Of a stretch of DNA of 64,000 bases, positions 24,655 through 32,661 are shown one piece after another. The notes beneath the pieces were generated by a model. It was not told the DNA's origin, did not search any database, and was given only the letters and a program-made list of their open reading frames with translations. The translations under genes were made by a program, and so were the position numbers. The stretch is from Solimonas soli DSM 21787 (lineage in GTDB: Bacteria > Pseudomonadota > Gammaproteobacteria > Nevskiales > Nevskiaceae): assembly GCF_000474945.1 (NCBI RefSeq), contig NZ_AXDW01000004.1:248001-312000 (forward strand), given 5' to 3'. Position 1 is the stretch's first letter. Each line of letters opens with the position of its first letter.

Positions 24655-24672
24655 GATATGGGTGGCCATATC
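24655..24672 (-). promoter_or_regulatory. Inverted repeat upstream of the SWIB gene (possible operator)
   Basis: GATATG-GGTGGC-CATATC, 6-bp arms with a 6-bp spacer, lies 24-41 bases before the start codon, where a promoter -10 or operator is expected. The remainder of the 349-bp gap (24632-24980) shows no gene I can support. Confidence 0.4.
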
Positions 24673-24980
24673 CTAGGAGAAGTGCAACTGCAACGCTATT
24701 GGAATCGTCATGTCATCGGCGTCCGGCGTGCCTGGGGACGTTCGCATGATCGCGAACGCCTCCGCCATCGGCGCCCGCCGGACGCGCAGAGGACTTCGCC
24801 GGCGGCCATGGCGCCCCTGCGGGGGAACCGCGCGCCGCACGCGGCGGCGAGGACGCCGGCGCCCTGTACGCCGTCGTGGCAAGGCTGTCTCGAGGGCGCC
24901 GCGCCGAAGCGATGGGCCCGCGCTTCAGGCCGACAGCTTGCCCGACCGCGCCCGTGCGCGCGTCATACGGCGAGGGGCGC

Positions 24981-26141
24981 TTACGCTCGCGTGCGCGCCG
25001 TCCGCGAATCGGCGCCGAGCAGCTCGGCGAGCGATTCGAGGCCGGACACGCGCTCGCAGATGGCCATGATCGCCATCATCACCGGAATGCCGAGCAGCAG
25101 GCCGGGAATGCCCCACAGCCAGTTCCAGAACAGCAGGGTGATGAAGGTCGCCACGGCGTTGATGCGGCCGACGCGCTCGGTCAGCCACGGCACCATGCCG
25201 AGCCCGACCAGCCCGGCGACGGCGAGCGCGCTGCCGCCGACCACGGCGGCGAGCTGCGCGCTGTTGAATTGCAGGTAGGCGAACATCGCCGAGAGCAGGA
25301 CGACGAAAGTCGAGCCGATGTAAGGCACGAGATGCAGGATGCCGGCGGCGACGCCCCACAGCACGGCGTTGTCGAGGCCGACGATGGCGAAGATGAGCCC
25401 GGTCGCGACGCCGACGAGGGCGCTGGTGCCGAGCTGGATCAGCAGGTAGCGCTGAATCTGCTGATCGATCTCGTCGAGAATCTGCACCGTCAGTTTCTTC
25501 TCGCGCAGCGACGTGCCGCTGATGCGCACGAGCTTGCGCTTGAACGAATGGCCGGAGATGAGCAGGAAGTAGCTCAGCGCCAGCACGACCGTCGTCTCGC
25601 CCAGCGCCTTCAGGGTCGCGCCGGTCGCCGAGAGCACGTGCGAGCGCAGATTGGGCGGCGGCGGCGCGTTGGCGGCGGGCGCGGCGGGCAGGGCCGAGCC
25701 GGCGGCGCGCTCCAGCGCCTCGGCCGCCGCGGTGAGCTTGCGGATCGCGCTGGTGCGATCGAGCGCGGTGTTGTGCAGGAGGCGGCCGATCCGCTGCGTG
25801 GCCTGCGGGATCGTGTCGAGCAGTCCGGTGGCGCGGGTCTGCAGCATGGCCACGGTGAAGGCGATGAGCGCGACGAGAAAGGCGAGCGACAGCGCCGCAC
25901 CGATTGCCTCGGGGATGCGCAGGCGTCGTTTCATCGCGCTGACCAGCGGCATCAGCGCATAGCTCAGCGAAATGGACAGCGTGATCGGAATCAGCACCTC
26001 GGCCGCCAGCTTGAGTGCGGCGACGACGCCGAGCACGGCCAGCACCGCCAGCGACATGCTGCGCACGTCGACGGTCGCCATGGGGAGCGTCGACGCGACG
26101 TCGCCGTCGCCGGCGCTAGACGATGACCGGGCCGCGGGCAT
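24981..26141 (-). CDS. AI-2E-family transporter (PerM/TqsA-type membrane protein)
   Basis: A 386-residue protein with about eight membrane helices: three near residues 30-110, a soluble stretch of about 100 residues, then five more ending in LFWNWLWGIPGLLLGIPVMMAIM, a hallmark of the family. YIGSTFVVLLSAMFAYLQ and GIPGLLLGIP are conserved signatures. Members export AI-2 or act as Na+/H+ antiporters; which applies is unknown. ATG at 26141 was chosen because AGGAGGG lies 7 bases upstream; a longer frame would add 16 residues without a ribosome site. An Ala/Pro-rich insert (PAAPAANAPPPP) is unusual. Confidence 0.85.
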   Translation of the reverse strand: MPAARSSSSAGDGDVASTLPMATVDVRSMSLAVLAVLGVVAALKLAAEVLIPITLSISLSYALMPLVSAMKRRLRIPEAIGAALSLAFLVALIAFTVAMLQTRATGLLDTIPQATQRIGRLLHNTALDRTSAIRKLTAAAEALERAAGSALPAAPAANAPPPPNLRSHVLSATGATLKALGETTVVLALSYFLLISGHSFKRKLVRISGTSLREKKLTVQILDEIDQQIQRYLLIQLGTSALVGVATGLIFAIVGLDNAVLWGVAAGILHLVPYIGSTFVVLLSAMFAYLQFNSAQLAAVVGGSALAVAGLVGLGMVPWLTERVGRINAVATFITLLFWNWLWGIPGLLLGIPVMMAIMAICERVSGLESLAELLGADSRTARTRA

Positions 26142-26228
26142 GACGCACCCTCCTGCGCGTGGACGGGCGGCGGCCCGGGCGATCTCCACGTGGCGATTGC
26201 GGCGGGATTCGAGGCATTGCCGCTGCGC

Positions 26229-26588
26229 TCAATCCCACCGCGCCGCGCCGCGCGGCCGTGGCTCGGCGACGCTCCACTGCGTCCGCGCGCTCCACGCCCA
26301 GCACTGGCCGCAGTGCTCGCAACTGAACTCATGAATCGAATCGTCGCCCGAGCGCGCCTCCGCATTGCGCACGCCGAGCTTGCGCAGGGCCGGGTGCCGG
26401 AAGGCCGCGGTCGTGGTCCAGGCGAGATCGCAGCAATCGGCGCAGGCGTCGGCGGCGAGGCGGTGGTGGCGCGGCCGGGCGGCCTGCTCATCCTGCACCG
26501 CGGGCGGCGCCTCGACCGCCTCGCAGGCGGCCGCACGGCGGCGGCCGTGCGGCAGCGTCAGAATCTCTCGCATCTTCGCAATCACCAT
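26229..26588 (-). CDS. Small cysteine-pair protein of unknown function
   Basis: A frame of up to 119 residues with CADCCDLAW and, near the end, SCEHCGQCWAWSARTQW; the paired C-x2-C arrangement suggests a zinc ribbon. The start may be ATG at 26573 (MREILTLPHG) with GAAG upstream. The opposite strand also has an open frame over the same bases, so the coding call rests on the cysteine motifs alone. It lies between the AI-2E transporter gene and the phosphofructokinase gene, without clear operon links. Confidence 0.45.
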   Translation of the reverse strand: MVIAKMREILTLPHGRRRAAACEAVEAPPAVQDEQAARPRHHRLAADACADCCDLAWTTTAAFRHPALRKLGVRNAEARSGDDSIHEFSCEHCGQCWAWSARTQWSVAEPRPRGAARWD

Positions 26589-26738
26589 CGCAGGGCCGCC
26601 ACGTTCCGTGTGGCGGCGACACGTCCGGCATCACTGCCGCGCGCGACGACAATGCCCAGCGATCGCTGAAGCGGGTGTGAACCGCCGGGCCGGCGGCGCG
26701 GATCGGCAGGCGCGCGTGGCCCGCACGCCGGCGTCCGC

Positions 26739-26752
26739 CTGACGCGCATCAA
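26739..26752 (+). promoter_or_regulatory. FNR/Anr-like box upstream of pfk
   Basis: CTGAC-GCGC-ATCAA matches TTGAC-N4-GTCAA at 8 of 10 conserved bases and ends 78 bases before the phosphofructokinase start. It is the weakest of the twelve boxes. Confidence 0.5.
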
Positions 26753-26830
26753 GGTGCGCACGCCGCCGATCGGTGATGCTACGGTGCCGCCAGAGCGGCC
26801 TGCCTCTTGGCCGAAACAGGGAGCGATGCG

Positions 26831-27922
26831 ATGGCAAACGGCGCCGGCTTGCGGGTGGGTGTGTTGACCAGCGGCGGCGATTGCGCCGGTCTCGATGCCG
26901 CGCTGCTCACCGTCGCGCGCGGCGCCGGCGCACGCGGCTGGCGGCTGTTCGGCATCGAGGACGGCACGCTGGGCCTGCTCGCCCAACCGCCGCGGTGCGT
27001 CGAGCTCGACGGCGCGGCGCTGGATACGCAGATGCTGCGCCGCGGCGGCAGCTGCCTGGGCACGGTGAGCACGGGCGATCCCCTGCATTTCCCGCTCGCC
27101 GACGGCAGCTGGCGCGACCGCAGCGAGGAATTCATCGCCGGCGTGCGCGCGCTGCGGCTCGATGTCCTCATCGCCATCGGCGGCGACGGCTCGATGCGCA
27201 TCGTCTCGGCACTGTGCGAGCGCGCGGCGCTGCCCATGGTCGGCGTGCCGAAGACCATCGACAACGACGTGCGCGGCACCGAGACCACGATCGGCTTCGC
27301 CACCGCCGTGCAGTGCGTCAGCGACGCGCTGGACCGCCTGCAGTCGACGGCCGCCAGCCATCATCGCGTGCTCGTGCTCGAGGTCATGGGCCGCGAGGCC
27401 GGCCATCTCGCCCTGCATGGCGGCATCGCCGGCGGCGCGGATCTCATTGCCGTGCCGGAGCTGGGCCTCGATCTCCAATGCGTCGCCGCCGATCTGCGCC
27501 GCTGCCTTGCCAGTCCGCGCCGCTACGCACTGGTGGTGGTCGCCGAGGGCCTGGCGGCAACGGTGCGCGCCGCGCGCCGCGAAGGCGAGGGCACCGGCGC
27601 CTGGCTGGCGCGCATGATCGAAGGCGCCTGCGACTGCACGGCGCGCGCCACGGTGCTCGGGCATCTGCAGCGCGGCGGTGCGCCCTGCGCGCAGGATCGC
27701 CTGGTCGCCACGGCGCTGGCGGCACACGCCGTCAGGCTGGTGGAGGAGGGACGTTACGGCCGCATGGCCGCCTGGCAGGACGGCCGCCTGAGCGACGTGC
27801 CGATCTCGCTCGCCGCATCCGGCCCGCGCGCCCTGGCGTCCGACGATCCGCGCATCGATCAGGCGCACCGCCTCGGTATCTCGCTGGCCGTTCCGCGCGG
27901 CGCCGCATCGCCGGCGGCCTGA
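26831..27922 (+). CDS. pfkA: 6-phosphofructokinase
   Basis: A 363-residue kinase of the PfkA family. LTSGGDCAGLD binds the nucleotide, GGDG (117-120) and PKTIDND (140-146, catalytic D144) form the active site. Where ATP-specific enzymes have Gly-Gly at the two discriminating positions, this one has G120 and K141; the lysine is typical of PPi-dependent and 'mixed' group III enzymes, the glycine of ATP users. The phosphoryl donor therefore needs testing, with ATP more likely. ATG at 26831 is 7 bases after AGGGAG. It carries its own FNR-like box and converges on ppsA. Many relatives of this organism lack Pfk and use the Entner-Doudoroff route, so its place in a stress island is notable. Confidence 0.88.
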   Translation: MANGAGLRVGVLTSGGDCAGLDAALLTVARGAGARGWRLFGIEDGTLGLLAQPPRCVELDGAALDTQMLRRGGSCLGTVSTGDPLHFPLADGSWRDRSEEFIAGVRALRLDVLIAIGGDGSMRIVSALCERAALPMVGVPKTIDNDVRGTETTIGFATAVQCVSDALDRLQSTAASHHRVLVLEVMGREAGHLALHGGIAGGADLIAVPELGLDLQCVAADLRRCLASPRRYALVVVAEGLAATVRAARREGEGTGAWLARMIEGACDCTARATVLGHLQRGGAPCAQDRLVATALAAHAVRLVEEGRYGRMAAWQDGRLSDVPISLAASGPRALASDDPRIDQAHRLGISLAVPRGAASPAA

Positions 27923-27935
27923 GGCCGGCGCCGTC

Positions 27936-30377
27936 TCAGCCGCCGCCGCCGGCGGCGACGGCGAGACGGACGCCCGGCGCACCGCGCTCGCGCGGCGTCT
28001 GCACCTCGGTGGCGGCGATGTTGCACTTCACGGCGAGGAAGCTCGACGGGTTGATCGAGATCGAATCGATGCCGGCCTGCACGAGAAACTGCGCGAAAGT
28101 CGGATGCGCGCTCGGCGCCTCGCCGCAGAAGCCGACCGTGACGCCGGCGGCATGGGCGCGCGTGACCACGCTGCGGATGAGCTCGAGGACGGCGGGGTTG
28201 CTCTCGTCGAACAGCGGCGCCAATTCCGCCGAATCGCGGTCGATGCCGAGCGTCAGCTGCGTGAGATCGTTGCTGCCGATGGAAAAGCCGTCGAAGCGCC
28301 GCGCGAAGTCCTCGGCAAGGATGACGTTCGCCGGAATCTCGCACATCACGTAGATCTTCAGCCCGTCGACGCCGCGCTGCAGGCCGTACTTGGCCATTTC
28401 GGCGAGCACGCGGTCGGCCTCCTCGGGCGTCCGGCAGAACGGCACCATCACCATCACGTTGCGCAGGCCGATCGTGTCGCGCAGCCGTTTCAGCGCGCGG
28501 CATTCGAGCGCGAAGGCTTCGCGATAGCGCGGCGAGTAGTAGCGCGAGGCGCCGCGAAAGCCGATCATCGGATTCTCCTCGCGCGGCTCGAAGCTCGCGC
28601 CGCCGATGAGATTGGCGTACTCGTTGGTCTTGAAGTCGGACAGCCGCACGATGGCCGGCTGCGGATGGTAGACCGCGGCGAGCCGCGCGAGGCCGCTCGC
28701 CAGGCGTTCGACGAAATACTCCGCGCGGTCCGCGTAGCCCTGCGTCAGCGCGTCGATCTCGCGGCGCGCCGCCTCGTCGCCGACGCGCTCGGGATGCAGC
28801 AGCGCCATCGGGTGGATCTTGATCGCGTTGCTGATGACGAATTCCATGCGCGCGAGGCCGACGCCGTCGGCCGGCAGCCGCCACCAGCGAAAGGCTGCGG
28901 CCGGATCGGCGAGATTGAACATCACGTGCGTGCGGGTCGCCGGCAGGCGCTGCAGCGGCACTTCCTCGGCGACGATCTGCGCGCTGCCCTCGTAGACGTG
29001 GCCGATGTCGCCTTCGGCGCAGGACACCGTCACCCGCTGGTCGCCGCGCAGGCGTAGCGTCGCGTCGCCGGTGCCGATCACCGCCGGCACGCCCAGCTCG
29101 CGGCTGACGATGGCCGCGTGCGAGGTGCGCCCGCCGTGATTGGTGACGATGGCCGCCGCCTTGCGCATGATCGGCACCCAGTCCGGATCGGTGTTCTCGG
29201 CGACGAGAATCGCGCCGTCCGGAAATTTCTCGACGGCGTGCGGATCGCGCACGATGCAGATCGTGCCGTTCACCGCCGACTCGCCGACGGCGACGCCCTG
29301 CGCGAGCAGCGCACCCTTCTTCTCGACGCGATACGACTTCTGCGTGCGCCCGCTGTGCCGCGACTGCACCGTCTCGGGACGCGCCTGCACGATGTAGAGC
29401 GCGCTGCTGATGCCGTCCTTGGCCCATTCGATGTCCATCGGCCGGCCGTAGTGCCGCTCGATGGCGCAGGCCCAGCGCGCCAGCTGCAGGATCTCCGCTT
29501 CGTCGAGCGCGAAGCGGCTGCGCTCCTCGGCACTGGTCGGCTCGGTCCGCGTCGCGCCGCCGCTGCCTTCGGCCAGCACCATCTTGATCGCCTTGGCGCC
29601 GCGCCGGCGTTCGAGGATGGGCAGGCAGCCGGGCTCGTCGAGCAGCGGCTTGAACACCATGTATTCGTCCGGATCGACCTGGCCCTGCACGACCGGCTCG
29701 CCGAGCCCCCAGGCGGCGTTGATGCGCACCACGCGATCGAAGCCGGTCTCGGTGTCGAGGGTGAACATCACGCCGGAGCTGCCGACGTCGGCGCGCACCA
29801 TGCGCTGCACCCCGATCGACAGGGCGAGCTGCAGATCGTCGAAGCCGCCTTGCCGCCGGTAGGCGATCGCGCGGTCGGTGAACAGCGAGGCGTAACAGCG
29901 GCGGCAGGCGTCGAGCACGGCGTCGGCGCCGCGCACGTTGAGGAAGGTCTCCTGCTGCCCGGCGAAGCTCGCGTCGGGCAGATCCTCGGCGGTGGCGCTG
30001 GAGCGCACCGCCACGGCCGGCTCGCCGCCGCTCGCGTCGCCGAGCCGCTGGTAGGCGGAGCGGATCGCCGCTTCCAGCTCCGCCGGCCAGCGCGCGGCGA
30101 GGAAGGCGGCGCGTACGGTTTCGCCGGTCGCCGCCAGCGTCGCGGCGCCGGCCGTCCAGGCGTCGAGGCTGCGCCGGATCAGCGGCTCGAGCGCGTTGGC
30201 GCGCACGAACAGGCGATAGGCGTCGGCGGTCGTCGCGAAGCCGCCCGGCACGCGCACGCCTTGCGCGGCGAGCGTGCGCAGCAACTCGCCGAGCGCGGCA
30301 TTCTTGCCGCCGAAATGGCGGACGTCGGTCGCTTCTTCGAGCGCGACCGCGTAGACCGGCACGGGGGTGGTATTCAT
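27936..30377 (-). CDS. ppsA: Phosphoenolpyruvate synthase
   Basis: An 813-residue enzyme, length typical of PEP synthase, converting pyruvate, ATP and water to PEP, AMP and phosphate. N-terminal ATP-grasp-type domain (FGGKNAALGELL; AVRSSATAEDLPDASFAGQQ, split by the P-loop), phosphohistidine domain with H420 in NHGGRTSHAAIVSREL, and C-terminal TIM barrel with FSIGSNDLTQLTLGIDRDS and the catalytic cysteine in VGFCGEAPS. The downstream partner of glycogen synthase: its ATG is 16 bases after the glgA stop. This pairs a gluconeogenic entry step with glycogen building under one promoter that carries an FNR-like box. The C-terminus ends in a short Gly-rich tail. Confidence 0.93.
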   Translation of the reverse strand: MNTTPVPVYAVALEEATDVRHFGGKNAALGELLRTLAAQGVRVPGGFATTADAYRLFVRANALEPLIRRSLDAWTAGAATLAATGETVRAAFLAARWPAELEAAIRSAYQRLGDASGGEPAVAVRSSATAEDLPDASFAGQQETFLNVRGADAVLDACRRCYASLFTDRAIAYRRQGGFDDLQLALSIGVQRMVRADVGSSGVMFTLDTETGFDRVVRINAAWGLGEPVVQGQVDPDEYMVFKPLLDEPGCLPILERRRGAKAIKMVLAEGSGGATRTEPTSAEERSRFALDEAEILQLARWACAIERHYGRPMDIEWAKDGISSALYIVQARPETVQSRHSGRTQKSYRVEKKGALLAQGVAVGESAVNGTICIVRDPHAVEKFPDGAILVAENTDPDWVPIMRKAAAIVTNHGGRTSHAAIVSRELGVPAVIGTGDATLRLRGDQRVTVSCAEGDIGHVYEGSAQIVAEEVPLQRLPATRTHVMFNLADPAAAFRWWRLPADGVGLARMEFVISNAIKIHPMALLHPERVGDEAARREIDALTQGYADRAEYFVERLASGLARLAAVYHPQPAIVRLSDFKTNEYANLIGGASFEPREENPMIGFRGASRYYSPRYREAFALECRALKRLRDTIGLRNVMVMVPFCRTPEEADRVLAEMAKYGLQRGVDGLKIYVMCEIPANVILAEDFARRFDGFSIGSNDLTQLTLGIDRDSAELAPLFDESNPAVLELIRSVVTRAHAAGVTVGFCGEAPSAHPTFAQFLVQAGIDSISINPSSFLAVKCNIAATEVQTPRERGAPGVRLAVAAGGGG

Positions 30378-30392
30378 GACGTCTCCATGGGT

Positions 30393-31919
30393 TCAGGCCA
30401 CGCGCACCGGCGCGCGGGCCTCGCGGTACAGGGTCTGGTACTGCCGTGCGGAATTGCGCCAGCCGGAATCGCGGCGCATGGCGCGCTCCTGCAGCGCGTC
30501 CCAGGCGCCGCAGCGCGCCGCGTAGACGCCGAGCCCGCGATGCACGGCGGCGGCGAAATCGGCGCCGTGCGCCCGGTCGAACACGAAGCCGGTGCCCTGC
30601 GCGGCGCTGGCGCCGTGATGATCGACGACGCTGTCGGCGAGCCCGCCGACGCGGCTGACGACGGGGATCGCGCCGTAGCGCATCGCATAGAGCTGCACGA
30701 GGCCGCAGGGTTCGAAGCGCGAACCGTGCAGCAGCAGATCGGCACCGGCGTGCAGGCGATGGGCCTGCGCCTCGCGGTAGCCGATGCAGACGGCGAGACG
30801 CCGCGGATGTTCGGCGGCCAGCGCGCGGAAGCCGCGTTCGAGCTCGGCGTCGCCGCGCCCGAGCAGAGCGAACTGCAGACGCGGATGGCGTTCGAGCAGC
30901 GCCGGCAGCTCGTGCAGCAGGGTGTCGGCCATCTTCTGCGTCGTCAGCCGGCTGGCGAAGGCGGCGAGCGGCGCGTCGGCGTCCTGGCGCAGGCCCAGCT
31001 CCGCCTGCAGCTGGCGCTTGCAGGCGCGCTTGCCCTCGCGGTCCGCCGCCGAGTACGGCGCCGCCAGATGCGGATCGACGGCCGGATTCCAGACGCGTTC
31101 GTCGATGCCGTTCATGATGCCGACCAGCGCCGCGCCGCGTGCCGCGTAGAGGCCGTGCAGTCCGGCGCCGAACGCCGGCGTCTGGATTTCGCGCGCGTAG
31201 GTCGGGCTCACCGTGGTCAGGCGATCGGCGTAGCGGGCGCCGGCCTTGAGCAGCGAGCAGCGTCCGTAGAATTCCGCGCCGTCGCAGCCGAGCGCGGCCT
31301 CCGGCACGCCGAGTTCGCGCGCGGTCGGCAAGGCGATGCAGCCGTGAAAGGCGGCGTTGTGAATGGTGAAGATGGTCGCCGGACGGGGTTCCGGCGCGAA
31401 GTGCAGGAGCAGCGGCACGAGGCCGGTATGCCAGTCGTGTGCGTGCACGACCTGCGGACGCCATTGCTCGGCGTTGTCGCCCATCGCCAGGCGCACCGCG
31501 GCATGCGACAGCGCCGCGAAGCGCTGGGCGTTGTCGGACCATTCCGTGCCGCCGGCATCCGCGTAGAGGGAGCCGTCGCGCGCGTACAGCGCCGGGCAGT
31601 CGAGCAGCCAGACCGGGATTGCCGTGCCCGGCAGGCGGCCGCGCAGCAGGCGCGCATCGACGCCGGGCAGCAGTCCGGGAAGCGCGATGTCCGTCTGCGC
31701 GTCGGCGAGCTGGGCGAGCGCGCCCGGGTAGGCCGGCATGAGCAGGCGCACGTCTTCGCCGGCTTCGTGCAGCGCCTGCGGCAGCGCGCCGCAGACGTCG
31801 GCGAGACCGCCGGTCTTGGCCAGCGGCTGGATCTCGGCCGCGACGAACAACAGGCGGATCGGCTCGCGCTCCGGGAGTGCACGGCTGTGACGGGCGGCGG
31901 CGAGGCTGCTGACGGACAT
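30393..31919 (-). CDS. glgA: Glycogen synthase (ADP-glucose type)
   Basis: A 508-residue GT5-family glucosyltransferase extending alpha-1,4-glucan from ADP-glucose. The N-terminal KTGGLADVCGALPQAL contains the substrate-binding K-T-G-G-L motif, and the C-terminal GSRFEPCGLVQLYAMRYG is the donor-site motif. Start set at the ATG giving MSVSSLAAARHS; an upstream frame would run across the regulatory box. First gene of a glgA-ppsA operon. An FNR-like box sits 53 bases before the start, the right place for class II activation. glgB, glgC and glgP are not in the window. Confidence 0.93.
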   Translation of the reverse strand: MSVSSLAAARHSRALPEREPIRLLFVAAEIQPLAKTGGLADVCGALPQALHEAGEDVRLLMPAYPGALAQLADAQTDIALPGLLPGVDARLLRGRLPGTAIPVWLLDCPALYARDGSLYADAGGTEWSDNAQRFAALSHAAVRLAMGDNAEQWRPQVVHAHDWHTGLVPLLLHFAPEPRPATIFTIHNAAFHGCIALPTARELGVPEAALGCDGAEFYGRCSLLKAGARYADRLTTVSPTYAREIQTPAFGAGLHGLYAARGAALVGIMNGIDERVWNPAVDPHLAAPYSAADREGKRACKRQLQAELGLRQDADAPLAAFASRLTTQKMADTLLHELPALLERHPRLQFALLGRGDAELERGFRALAAEHPRRLAVCIGYREAQAHRLHAGADLLLHGSRFEPCGLVQLYAMRYGAIPVVSRVGGLADSVVDHHGASAAQGTGFVFDRAHGADFAAAVHRGLGVYAARCGAWDALQERAMRRDSGWRNSARQYQTLYREARAPVRVA

Positions 31920-31971
31920 GAACGGTGTTCCGGTGATGGTCGATCCTAGGACGCGGTCCGCGCGATCGGCC

Positions 31972-31985
31972 TTGACGCAGGTCAT
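31972..31985 (-). promoter_or_regulatory. FNR/Anr-like box upstream of glgA-ppsA
   Basis: TTGAC-GCAG-GTCAT, 9 of 10 positions of the shared palindrome. It ends 52 bases before the glgA start. The same 14 bases occur at 35919. Confidence 0.7.
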
Positions 31986-32048
31986 GGCCGCCGGCGCGCG
32001 GCGCGGCCGTCGAGGGGTATCGGCGCGGCCTGTGCCGCGCCGCCGGCG

Positions 32049-32630
32049 CTATTCGAGCGCGACGAGCCGGTCCTCCATCCAGTGGATGTCGGCGGCGCGC
32101 CGCGACGAAGGCGCGGCCGCCGCCGCCGCATGTCCGAGCACGATCGGCAGCAGCGGCCGGTGCGTGCGCGCGATGCCGAGCAGGGCCTTGCTTTCGGGCA
32201 GATCGAACCAGGGGACGGCGAGGCCGATGCAGCAGCTGCCGAGGCCTTCGGCGCAGGCGGCGAGCATCAGGTTCTGCGCCGCCATGCCGCAGGCTTCGCG
32301 GGCCCAGGGCTCGTCCGAGGTCGCGCTGATCACGACCAGCGCCGGCGCGCCGTAGAAGATGTCGCACTGCTCGTCGAGCAGGCTCGGCATCAGGCGCGGC
32401 AGCGGCGAATCCGGCGGCAGGTGGCGCAAGAGGTGATCGCGCGTCTCGTGCGCGATGTGTTTGAGCAGCGGCCGGTCGATGGTGGCGCTGAAGGCCCAGG
32501 GCTGCGCGTTGTGGGCGCTCGGTGCGCGCACGGCGGCGGCGACGAGGCGTGCGATGCATTCGCGATCGAGCGCCTCGCCGGTGTAGGCACGTACGGCGCG
32601 CCGCTGCTGGATCGCCTGCAGGATGTCCAT
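32049..32630 (-). CDS. Nitroreductase-family flavoprotein
   Basis: A 193-residue FMN-dependent oxidoreductase. The N-terminal RRAVRAYTGEALDRECIARL and RAPSAHNAQPWAF motifs bind the FMN phosphate, and GLGSCCIGLAVPW is the usual second flavin segment. Family members reduce nitroaromatics, quinones or enones with NAD(P)H; the physiological substrate is unknown. ATG at 32630 has AGGAGCG just upstream. It follows the P-type ATPase gene by 31 bases and is probably the last gene of the zinc-ribbon/TraR/ATPase operon. Nitroreductases are often members of oxygen-limitation regulons. Confidence 0.88.
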   Translation of the reverse strand: MDILQAIQQRRAVRAYTGEALDRECIARLVAAAVRAPSAHNAQPWAFSATIDRPLLKHIAHETRDHLLRHLPPDSPLPRLMPSLLDEQCDIFYGAPALVVISATSDEPWAREACGMAAQNLMLAACAEGLGSCCIGLAVPWFDLPESKALLGIARTHRPLLPIVLGHAAAAAAPSSRRAADIHWMEDRLVALE

Positions 32631-32661
32631 GTTCGCTCCTCGTGTCGGCGTCGATGCGGGT

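Noticed and set aside
26190-26669. Plus-strand frame opposite the small cysteine protein
   Set aside because: No motif, no ribosome site; the minus strand has paired C-x2-C motifs.
27936-30377. PEP synthase considered as pyruvate phosphate dikinase
   Set aside because: The length (813) and the order of the motifs, with no extra ~60-residue PPDK insert, fit PEP synthase.
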